Source: Xanthobacteraceae bacterium (GTDB taxonomy: Bacteria > Pseudomonadota > Alphaproteobacteria > Rhizobiales > Xanthobacteraceae). Taken from it: a stretch of DNA of 64,000 nucleotides. The notes below the pieces were generated by a model. It had not been told where the DNA came from. It worked only from the letters and a program-made list of their open reading frames with translations, and made no database searches. Shown here one piece after another: positions 8,135 to 15,288 of this stretch. The position numbers and the translations under genes are program-made. The stretch lies in assembly GCA_022844205.1 (NCBI GenBank), contig JALHMF010000008.1:79683-143682 (forward strand), given 5' to 3'. The stretch's first letter is position 1. Every line of letters starts with the position of its first letter.

Positions 8135-9624
8135 ATTCCATCTGGCCGCAGCTTCCTGCCTTGCAGATCGTGATCCCGCTTTTGGGCGCGGTGCTGGTCG
8201 CATTCTTGCGCCGCGGCTCACTGGCCTTTCTGGTCACGCTCGCCGTGAGCTGGCTGATGCCGTTCATCAGCGCGGCCTTGCTCTGGCAGACCATGACCAC
8301 CGGCCCGATCAGCTATCATCTTGGCGGATGGCCGCCGCCCATCGGGATTGAATACCGGATCGATGTGCTCGGCGGCTTCGTGCTGCTGCTCGTCTCCGGC
8401 GTCTCCGCGTTCATGATCCCGTTCGCGCGGCAGAGCGTCGAGCGCGAAATCCATCCGAGCAAGCATGCATGGTTCTACTGCATGTATCTTCTGTGCTTCA
8501 CCGGCCTGCTCGGCATCACGGTCACCGGCGACGCCTTCAACGCCTTCGTGTTCCTCGAAATCTCATCGCTCGCCACCTACACGATGATTGCGCTCGGTCA
8601 TGACCGGCGCGCACTTCTCGCAGCCTTCCAGTACCTGATCATCGGCACCATCGGCGCAACGTTTTACGTAATCGGCGTCGGTTTCCTCTATCTCATCACC
8701 GGCACCCTGAATCTCGCCGATCTCGCAACGCGGCTCATTCCCGCCGCCGTCGAGAATCCTCCGGCGGTTTACGCCGCCCTCGCCTTCATCACCGTCGGCA
8801 TCAGCCTCAAGCTGGCGCTTTTTCCGCTGCATACGTGGCTTCCAAATGCCTACGCCTATGCGCCCTCCTTCGTGACGGTATTCCTGTCGGCCACCGCAAC
8901 CAAGGTCGCGATCTATCTGCTCGTCCGCTATTTCTTCTCGGTGTTCGGGGTCGCCATCGACTTCCGCGCCTTGCCTGTGACCGAAATCATGATCGCACTG
9001 TCGCTTGCGGCCATGTTCATTGCATCCATCGTCGCCGTCTATGAGACGAACGTGAAGCGGATGCTGGCTTACTCGTCCGTTGCGCAGATCGGCTACATCA
9101 CGCTCGGGATCGGACTCGCCAACCAGGCCGGCCTCACCGGCGGACTGACCCATCTCTTCAACCACGCGATCATGAAGGCTGCACTTTTCCTCGCCATCGG
9201 CGCGGTGGTCTACCGGATCGGAAGCTGCAAGCTCGACGACCTCTCCGGCATCGGCAGGAAGATGCCGTTCACGATGATCGCCTTTGCGATTGCAGGCTTC
9301 GGCCTGATCGGTACTCCCGGCACCGCGGGCTTCATCTCCAAATGGTATCTCGCCCTTGGGGCGCTGGATCATGGGTGGTGGTTCCTGGTCGCACTGATTG
9401 TCGTCAGCTCCATGATCGCTGTCGTCTATGTCGGCCGCGTGCTGGAAGTCGTCTGGTTCCGCCCGACCGGCCCGAACCTGAAGGACGCGAAAGACCCGCC
9501 GTTCCTGATGATGATGCCGATCATCGCTTTCGCGGTGGCCACCGTTTATTTCGGCTTCGATACGCGGCTGACCGCGGGCATTTCCGAGACCGTCGCCAAG
9601 ACGCTGATCGGAGGAATGCGGTGA
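8131..9624 (+). CDS. mrpD: Mrp-type antiporter large subunit D (first copy)
   Basis: NuoL/M/N-type proton-translocating subunit of 497 aa (PF00361) with about 14 hydrophobic segments. Key residues expected for ion transfer are present: the TM5 Glu in VFLEISSLATY, the TM7 Lys in LKLALFPLHTWLPNAY, and the TM8 Lys in ATKVAIYLL. LAYSSVAQIGY and HLFNHAIMKAALF follow. It is the closest of the three large subunits here to MrpD/MbhH. ATGA overlap with mrpC and GTGA overlap with the next gene imply coupled translation. Confidence 0.9.
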   Translation: MNSIWPQLPALQIVIPLLGAVLVAFLRRGSLAFLVTLAVSWLMPFISAALLWQTMTTGPISYHLGGWPPPIGIEYRIDVLGGFVLLLVSGVSAFMIPFARQSVEREIHPSKHAWFYCMYLLCFTGLLGITVTGDAFNAFVFLEISSLATYTMIALGHDRRALLAAFQYLIIGTIGATFYVIGVGFLYLITGTLNLADLATRLIPAAVENPPAVYAALAFITVGISLKLALFPLHTWLPNAYAYAPSFVTVFLSATATKVAIYLLVRYFFSVFGVAIDFRALPVTEIMIALSLAAMFIASIVAVYETNVKRMLAYSSVAQIGYITLGIGLANQAGLTGGLTHLFNHAIMKAALFLAIGAVVYRIGSCKLDDLSGIGRKMPFTMIAFAIAGFGLIGTPGTAGFISKWYLALGALDHGWWFLVALIVVSSMIAVVYVGRVLEVVWFRPTGPNLKDAKDPPFLMMMPIIAFAVATVYFGFDTRLTAGISETVAKTLIGGMR

Positions 9625-11090
9625 GCGCGATGTTCTCCCCGGAAACGCTGGTCTGGCTCGCTGTGGCGATCCCGCTTGCAGCCGCCCTGCTCATTCCCGT
9701 CTTTCACCGCGAGCCGAATGTCCGCGAGACGGTGACGCTCACCGCCGCCGTGCTGCTGTTTCTGACAGTCGTATCGCTGCTCGCCCCCTTGCTCGGCGGC
9801 GCCCGCCCGGAAGTCGCCGGCATCCGCATCGCGACCGGGCTTTCGCTTTCGCTCAAGGTCGAGCCGCTCGGCATGCTGTTCGCGCTGATCGCGTCCGGCC
9901 TCTGGATCGTGAACTCGATCTATTCCATCGGCTACATGCGCGGCAACGATGAACCGCGCCAGACCGGCTACTACATCTGCTTCGCGGTTGCGATTGCGAG
10001 CACGATGGGCATCGCCTTCGCGAAGAATCTCTTCACGCTGTTCCTGTTCTACGAAGCGCTGACCATTTCCACCTACCCGCTGGTCACCCACAAGCGCACG
10101 CCGGAAGCGTTCCGCTCGGGCCGCATCTATCTCGGCCTGCTGCTCGGCACCTCGATGCTGCTGTTCCTGCCCGCCATCATCGCGACCTGGGCGATTGCTG
10201 GCACGCTCGATTTCACGCCGGGTGGAATCCTCGCGGGCAAGACCGGCACGGGCGTGACCGCCGTGCTGCTGGCGCTGTATGCCTTCGGCATCGGCAAGGC
10301 GGCACTTATGCCGCTGCATTTCTGGCTGCCGGCAGCGATGGTGGCGCCGACACCGGTCAGCGCGCTCCTGCACGCTGTCGCGGTCGTGAAGGCGGGCGTT
10401 TTCGCGATCCTGAAGATTGTCGTGATGATCTTCGGCATCGACAATCTTGCCTCCCTCGGCCAGTCCACCTGGCTCACGATTGTCGCGGGCACAACCGTGC
10501 TTGCGGCTTCGTTGGTAGCGCTGCGGCAGGACAATCTGAAAAAGCGCCTCGCCTATTCCACCGTCTCGCAGCTTTCCTACGTGATCCTCGGTGTTGCGAT
10601 CCTCGCCCCGATCTCCGCCGTGGGAGCGGCCATGCACATCGCGGCCCACGCTGTGAGCAAGATCACGCTCTTCTTCGCCGCGGGCTCCATCTACACCGCC
10701 GCCCACAAATCCGAGATCAGCGAACTCGACGGGATCGGCCGCCGCATGCCGTGGACCATGGGCGCCTTCACCATCGGCGCGCTAAGCATGATTGGCATCC
10801 CGCCCACCGCCGGCTTCCTCGGCAAATGGTTCATGCTGACCGGCGCCATGCAGACCGCGAACTGGATCGCTCTCGGTGTGATCGTGGTGAGCACGGTCCT
10901 GAACGCCGCCTATTTCCTGCCCATCGTGTTCCGTGCTTTTTTCCGCGAGCCGCCGATGACAAGCCGTCCGCATGGCGAGGCGCCGCTGCCGATCGTAATC
11001 GCACTCACCGCAACGGCGGCCGGGACAATTCTTCTGTTCTTCTGCAGCGGAATCGCGCTGCAGCTCTCCAACCTGATGATCGCACGGTGA
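9621..11090 (+). CDS. Mrp-type antiporter large subunit (second NuoL/M/N-like copy)
   Basis: Second large antiporter-like subunit, 489 aa from GTG 9621. GGAGG lies 7 nt upstream and the GTG overlaps the mrpD stop; ATG 9630 is the alternative. Seen: TM5 Glu in FLFYEALTIS, TM7 Lys in GKAALMPLHFWLPAAM, MVAPTPVSALLHAVAVVKAG, and LAYSTVSQLSY. The VAPTPVSALLHAV block resembles the NuoL/MrpA N-terminal module, so it may play the role of the MrpA N-terminal half, whose C-terminal half is the separate DUF4040 gene at 6820. That functional equivalence is inferred. Confidence 0.88.
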   Translation: MSAMFSPETLVWLAVAIPLAAALLIPVFHREPNVRETVTLTAAVLLFLTVVSLLAPLLGGARPEVAGIRIATGLSLSLKVEPLGMLFALIASGLWIVNSIYSIGYMRGNDEPRQTGYYICFAVAIASTMGIAFAKNLFTLFLFYEALTISTYPLVTHKRTPEAFRSGRIYLGLLLGTSMLLFLPAIIATWAIAGTLDFTPGGILAGKTGTGVTAVLLALYAFGIGKAALMPLHFWLPAAMVAPTPVSALLHAVAVVKAGVFAILKIVVMIFGIDNLASLGQSTWLTIVAGTTVLAASLVALRQDNLKKRLAYSTVSQLSYVILGVAILAPISAVGAAMHIAAHAVSKITLFFAAGSIYTAAHKSEISELDGIGRRMPWTMGAFTIGALSMIGIPPTAGFLGKWFMLTGAMQTANWIALGVIVVSTVLNAAYFLPIVFRAFFREPPMTSRPHGEAPLPIVIALTATAAGTILLFFCSGIALQLSNLMIAR

Positions 11091-11094
11091 CCCC

Positions 11095-11346
11095 ATGAAA
11101 GATCGCAGGAAAGATCACTGGCTGGTGCGGAAGGACACGATCCGCAAGCTCTGGTGGCTGTTCGGCGCCATTCTCGCAGCGACGGTCGCCGCCGATTTCT
11201 TCGTCTATCACAAGGCCTATTTCGGCATCGACGGCACCTTCGGCTTCGGCGCCTGGTTCGGCTTCCTCGCTTGCGTGCTGATGGTGCTGTTCGCCAAGGG
11301 CCTCGGCGTGTTCCTGAAACGGCGGGATACTTACTATGACCGCTAG
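11095..11346 (+). CDS. Small two-helix membrane protein in the mrp operon
   Basis: 83 aa with a charged N-terminus (MKDRRKDHW), TM1 around residues 18-38, a short loop DFFVYHKAYFGID, TM2 around 48-68, and a basic end KRRDTYYDR. It has no recognised family. The gene starts 5 bp after the second large subunit and overlaps the third by 11 bp, so it is certainly part of the operon. The short loop between TMs contains His, Asp and Tyr. An accessory assembly or scaffold subunit is a reasonable guess but nothing in the sequence proves it. Confidence 0.75.
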   Translation: MKDRRKDHWLVRKDTIRKLWWLFGAILAATVAADFFVYHKAYFGIDGTFGFGAWFGFLACVLMVLFAKGLGVFLKRRDTYYDR

Positions 11347-13021
11347 TTTCTTGCTCCAGCCATCCCTGATCCTGATTGCGGGTGGAATTTTCCTGCCGTT
11401 CCTTCCCATGCGCGCGCGGAACTTTGCGCTGCTCACTCTGCCGCTGCTCGCCCTCTATTTCATCTGGCAGTTGCCGGACGGAATTTCCTTGAAAGCAAAA
11501 TTCGCTGGCTATGAACTCGCGATTACAAAAGCCGATGCGCTGTCGCGCCTGTTCGCCACCATTTTTGCGATCATGGCTTTCGCAGGCGCCATGTTCGCGC
11601 TCAATCAAGAACGTACGGCCGAACTTGCCGCGGCTTTCATTTACGCGGGCAGCGCCATCGGCGTCACCTTCGCGGGTGACCTCATCACTGTCTTCGTGTT
11701 CTGGGAGCTTATGGCCATCGGCTCGACGCTGGTGCTGGTGAGCGCAGGACGCGGCGCCTATGGCTCGGCGCTGCGCTATGCCGCCATCCATTTTTTCGGG
11801 GGCGTGCTCCTGATGGCGGGCATTGCGGGCGAGATCGCCGCCACCGGCTCCATCGCCTTCAACAAGATGGCGCTCGACAGTTTCCCCCGTGTTCTCATCC
11901 TTGCGGGCTTCCTGCTTAACGCGGGAGCGCCGCCTCTCTCTGCATGGCTGCCCGATGCGTATCCGGAAAGCTCGTGGAGCGGTATGGTGTTTCTCTCCGC
12001 CTTCACCACGAAGACCGCAGTCTATGTGCTGCTGCGCGGATTCCCCGGCACTGAGCTACTGATCTATGTCGGCCTGTTCATGGTGTTTTACGGGATCATC
12101 TACGCGATCCTCGAGAACGACATGCGGCGCATCCTCGCATACTCGATCGTAAACCAGGTCGGTTTCATGGTCACCGGCATCGGTATCGGCTCCGAGATAG
12201 CGCTGAACGGTGCCGCCGCGCACGCTTTCACCCACATCATCTACAAGGCGTTGCTGCTGATGTCGGCGGGCTCGGTGCTCTACATGACCGGCAAGCGCAA
12301 ATGCACGGATCTGGGTGGCCTGTTCCGCACCATGCCGCTGACCGCCATCTGCGGCATTATCGGCGCCCTTTCGATTTCGTCGTTCCCGCTCACTTCGGGT
12401 TTTGTCTCGAAGTCCATGATCTCGGACGGGGCCGCCAGCGCGCAGCTCGCCTTCGTCTGGTTCATGCTCGCGGCGGCTTCGGCTGGCGTGTTCCTGCACG
12501 CCGGCATCAAGTTCCCCTGGTTCGTGTTCTTCCAGAAAGACTCCGGCCTGCGGCCGAGCGAGCCGCCCTTGAACATGAAGCTGGCGATGATCTTCTTTGC
12601 TTTCCTCTGCATCGCTATCGGCATTTGGCCGGAGCCGCTCTATGCGCTCTTGCCGTTCAAGGTGAACTATGTGCCCTACACGGCAAGCCACGTCGTGTTC
12701 TACCTGCAGCTTCTCCTGTTCTCCGGCCTCGCCTTCTTCCTGATGCTCGGCTGGTTAAAGCGTACGATGACCATCACGCTGGACACCGACTGGTTCTGGC
12801 GTGGTGGCGGGCGCCGGTTCATGAAACGGCTGGATATTGCCGCAGGCGATGCTTGGAACCGGCTGGAGAAGTGGAGCCGCGACCGGGCGCGGGATTTCGC
12901 CCGGCTACTGCGGACCCACCACGGCCCCGCCGGCTTGCTTTCCCGCTCAACGCCAACCGGGGCCATGGCGTTCTGGACCACGGTGATGCTGGCCGCTTAC
13001 CTGATCCTGTCCCAGTTCTGA
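11336..13021 (+). CDS. Mrp-type antiporter large subunit (third, divergent NuoL/M/N-like copy)
   Basis: 561 aa, PF00361 core plus a longer C-terminus with a final helix. TM5 Glu is kept (FVFWELMAIGS), as are the TM8 Lys (FTTKTAVYVLLR), LAYSIVNQVGF and HAFTHIIYKALLL. At TM7, where the two sister subunits read KLALFPLHTWLP and KAALMPLHFWLP, this one reads NAGAPPLSAWLP. The essential Lys is Asn195 and the His is Ser. It may therefore not pump ions itself, or may use another residue. It overlaps the small membrane protein gene and ends the operon. Confidence 0.87.
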   Translation: MTASFLLQPSLILIAGGIFLPFLPMRARNFALLTLPLLALYFIWQLPDGISLKAKFAGYELAITKADALSRLFATIFAIMAFAGAMFALNQERTAELAAAFIYAGSAIGVTFAGDLITVFVFWELMAIGSTLVLVSAGRGAYGSALRYAAIHFFGGVLLMAGIAGEIAATGSIAFNKMALDSFPRVLILAGFLLNAGAPPLSAWLPDAYPESSWSGMVFLSAFTTKTAVYVLLRGFPGTELLIYVGLFMVFYGIIYAILENDMRRILAYSIVNQVGFMVTGIGIGSEIALNGAAAHAFTHIIYKALLLMSAGSVLYMTGKRKCTDLGGLFRTMPLTAICGIIGALSISSFPLTSGFVSKSMISDGAASAQLAFVWFMLAAASAGVFLHAGIKFPWFVFFQKDSGLRPSEPPLNMKLAMIFFAFLCIAIGIWPEPLYALLPFKVNYVPYTASHVVFYLQLLLFSGLAFFLMLGWLKRTMTITLDTDWFWRGGGRRFMKRLDIAAGDAWNRLEKWSRDRARDFARLLRTHHGPAGLLSRSTPTGAMAFWTTVMLAAYLILSQF

Positions 13022-13200
13022 GGCCACGGAAATTTGATTGGCGGGCGCGCAGCCGGGACCGGGCCCGGCGTTCCCCGCCTGTAAACCGCCACCATCCGTG
13101 CTAATACTGACAATATCCCCCGTCTAAAATAGGCTTGCCCGGCAGGGCGGCGGTTCTGTCGGCAAGGCGCGCAGCGTCGTGGGTTCATTGGAGGAAGAGA

Positions 13201-14031
13201 ATGAAGAGTTCGCAGTCCCTTATCCGTTCGCTCGCGGTATCGCTCCTCGCGGCGACGGTTGCATTCAATTTTGCGCTGGCGCAAACGGCTCAGCCCAAGG
13301 AAGAAGAATTCGTCCCGCAGTCCGGACAGGCCGGTAAGGACGTTGTCTGGGTGCCGACGCCTCAGGCGCTCGTCGACAAGATGCTCGACATGGCCAAGGT
13401 GACGGCGAGCGACATCGTCTATGACCTCGGCTCCGGCGACGGCCGCACCGTGATCACGGCTGCCAAGCGCGGCGCCACCGCCATCGGCATCGAATACAAT
13501 CCGAAGATGGTCGAGCTTGCCAGGCGCAACGCCGAGAAGGAAGGCATGGGCGGCAAGGCCGTCTTCATCGAGGGCGACATCTTCAAGGAAGACTTCTCGA
13601 AGGCGACCGTGCTGACGCTGTTCCTGCTGCCGAGCCTCAACGTACAGCTTCGCCCGACCATCCTCGACATGAAGCCCGGCACCCGCGTCGCCTCCAACTC
13701 CTTCGATATGGGCGACTGGGAAGCCGACGTATCCTTCAACGCCGAAGGCGAATGCCATTCCTGGTGCCGCGCGCATTACTGGATGGTACCGGCCAAGGTC
13801 GAGGGCACCTGGAAGATGGATGGCGGGGAACTCGCGATCACCCAGAAGTACCAAAATCTTTCCGGCACCCTGAAGAACGGCAACGTGGTGGCGCCCCTCA
13901 TGAACGCCAAGATGACCGGCGAGGAAATCGTCTTCACCGCCGGCGGCAAGGAATACACCGGCAAGGTCAACGGCAACACGATGGCAGGCACGATCAAGGA
14001 CGGCGGCGCATGGAAAGCCACCAAGGGCTGA
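13201..14031 (+). CDS. Signal-peptide-bearing class I SAM-dependent methyltransferase-like protein
   Basis: 276 aa. Residues 1-27 form a clear Sec signal peptide (basic start, hydrophobic core, cleavage near ALA/QTA). Residues about 55-190 form a class I methyltransferase fold: motif I is DLGSGDGRT (75-83), the acidic end of strand 2 is in IGIEYNP, and GDIFKED follows. The last 80 residues are a beta-rich domain with repeated Gly-Thr turns (GTWKMDGG, LSGTLKNGN, MAGTIKDGG). Start ATG follows GAGGAAGAG. Since SAM is cytoplasmic, either the protein is exported and no longer a methyltransferase, or export is not what it seems. Substrate unknown. Confidence 0.85.
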   Translation: MKSSQSLIRSLAVSLLAATVAFNFALAQTAQPKEEEFVPQSGQAGKDVVWVPTPQALVDKMLDMAKVTASDIVYDLGSGDGRTVITAAKRGATAIGIEYNPKMVELARRNAEKEGMGGKAVFIEGDIFKEDFSKATVLTLFLLPSLNVQLRPTILDMKPGTRVASNSFDMGDWEADVSFNAEGECHSWCRAHYWMVPAKVEGTWKMDGGELAITQKYQNLSGTLKNGNVVAPLMNAKMTGEEIVFTAGGKEYTGKVNGNTMAGTIKDGGAWKATKG

Positions 14032-14056
14032 TCGCATCGTTCCCTTCGATACAGAG

Positions 14057-14087
14057 AAAGGCGGAGCGAAAGTTCCGCCTTTTTTTG
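14057..14087 (+). terminator. Intrinsic terminator after the exported methyltransferase-like gene
   Basis: A 9-bp perfect stem AAAGGCGGA/TCCGCCTTT (14057-14065 with 14074-14082), an 8-nt loop, and a T-run to 14086. It lies 26 bp after the stop codon, in the right place for Rho-independent termination. Confidence 0.88.
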
Positions 14088-14237
14088 TTCGGTCAGCGAA
14101 ACGGATTCTCGATTTCCGCCAATTTTCGGGCGGCGGCGCCCGTCTCCGTCCAGAAACAGGCCTGAATCCTGCCTTGCTGTTCAATCAATCAGCTTTCCGC
14201 GATTCACTTCGTTGCGGTATGAACATGCGGGGAATCC

Positions 14238-14981
14238 ATGTTTGTCCGTTATCCGGTGCTTGCCGTTGCTGTGCTCCTGTTCGCGCTGTCATGCGCGCAC
14301 GTATCGGCGCAGGATCAGCCCGATGCGCGCAAGCAGTTGTTCGCCGAGCTGACGGCAATCGAGAAGATCGCGCGCGAGCGGCCGCTCGAACCCGCCGAAT
14401 GGGAAAAGCTCGCGAAGCTCGAGGATGCCGCCGCCGAACAGATCAGGCTTGCCGAGAAGAAGCAGGCAGAGCTGGACCAGTCCGGTAAAGCCGAACTGTA
14501 TCGTCTGTTTGTCCGCGCCTCCCGGCTCGAAGCCGCGGAAAAAACAAAAACGATCACGCCCGAGCAGTCTGCGGAAAAGGCGCGTATCGCCACGGAGATT
14601 TTCCGGCTTGCGGAACCGCTCTTGCAGGCGCGTCGAAATGAATTATCCGGCAAGAAGGACGCTGGCGAGGATCTTTCCCTGCGGGAGACGGCCATCCTCG
14701 ATGGCCTCACGCGCTGGCATGCCCCCGCCGGCGAGGTGACGGCTTCGTTGCCGGACGATCCGGCGATGGAAGCGCCGCGCATGGACCTGCAGCAGCTCAT
14801 CTGGATCGAGCAGATCGCAATCATGGAGACGCAAGGAACGGTACGGCGCGACCTGCGGCTCAAGGATCAGCTTGCGGAAATCTATCGCTGGATAGAGCGG
14901 CGCGCGGAAAGCCAGGAAGGCGACGGCCGGGAAGAAGCGAAGCGGCGCCTGTCGCTCTGGAAAGCGAAGCGGCGCGAATAG
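14238..14981 (+). CDS. Exported alpha-helical protein of unknown function
   Basis: 247 aa. It begins with MFVRYPVLAVAVLLFALSC, a signal peptide ending near VSAQ. The Cys at residue 19 is not in a typical lipobox. The mature part is almost entirely charged and helical (Glu/Lys/Arg/Ala-rich, heptad-like, likely coiled coil), with a Trp-containing break (LTRWHAPAGEV) and a helical end. No enzyme motif is visible. It stands alone after the terminator at 14087. Codon use and length support a real gene; function not recognised. Confidence 0.75.
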   Translation: MFVRYPVLAVAVLLFALSCAHVSAQDQPDARKQLFAELTAIEKIARERPLEPAEWEKLAKLEDAAAEQIRLAEKKQAELDQSGKAELYRLFVRASRLEAAEKTKTITPEQSAEKARIATEIFRLAEPLLQARRNELSGKKDAGEDLSLRETAILDGLTRWHAPAGEVTASLPDDPAMEAPRMDLQQLIWIEQIAIMETQGTVRRDLRLKDQLAEIYRWIERRAESQEGDGREEAKRRLSLWKAKRRE

Positions 14982-15002
14982 CCGCCCTGCCCCGAAAGGG
15001 TC

Positions 15003-15030
15003 GGGGGAGGGACGACCAAGTACCTCCCCC
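15003..15030. repeat. GC-rich hairpin followed by a 12-bp tandem duplication
   Basis: GGGGGAGG (15003-15010) pairs with CCTCCCCC (15023-15030) across a 12-nt loop, 22 bp after the stop of the preceding gene. There is no T-run, so it is more like an extragenic palindromic element than a strong terminator. Immediately downstream, CGACTTCGATCC is tandemly duplicated (15034-15057). The rest of the 307-bp gap up to 15243 shows nothing else. Confidence 0.55.
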
Positions 15031-15243
15031 CGCGACTTCGATCCCGACTTCGATCCCAAGCAATTCAGACCGACGCCGGTTCGTTTTGGGCATTTGACTC
15101 GCGGGCACCCGCTCCGTGCAATTGCATGCCATGCGCTATTAAATGCCTATAATTAGGCTTGTTTTGTCCTGCCTCGCTTCGAGCCTTGGCGTATCAAACT
15201 GGCCGAGTGGACTTGGCCCGCACGCCAGCGTCATTTCAGCTCG

Positions 15244-15268
15244 GGAACACCCCCGCCGCTGCGCCGTT
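15244..15268 (+). promoter_or_regulatory. Sigma-EcfG (general stress response) promoter
   Basis: GGAAC at 15244-15248, a 16-nt spacer, then CGTT at 15265-15268: an exact match to the consensus GGAAC-N16/17-CGTT of the alphaproteobacterial EcfG sigma factor. It lies 20 bp before the start codon of the debranching enzyme. This implies a very short leader and stress/stationary-phase expression of the debranching enzyme-pfkB unit. Confidence 0.72.
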
Positions 15269-15288
15269 AGCCCGGTAACCCGGAGCCC

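Noticed and set aside
9546..10706. 386-codon open frame on the minus strand
   Set aside because: Antisense to the second Mrp large subunit, composition dominated by Arg, Glu, Asp and Gln; shadow.
13040..13080. Terminator after the mrp operon
   Set aside because: GGCGGG and CCCGCC could pair, but the loop is long and no T-run follows.
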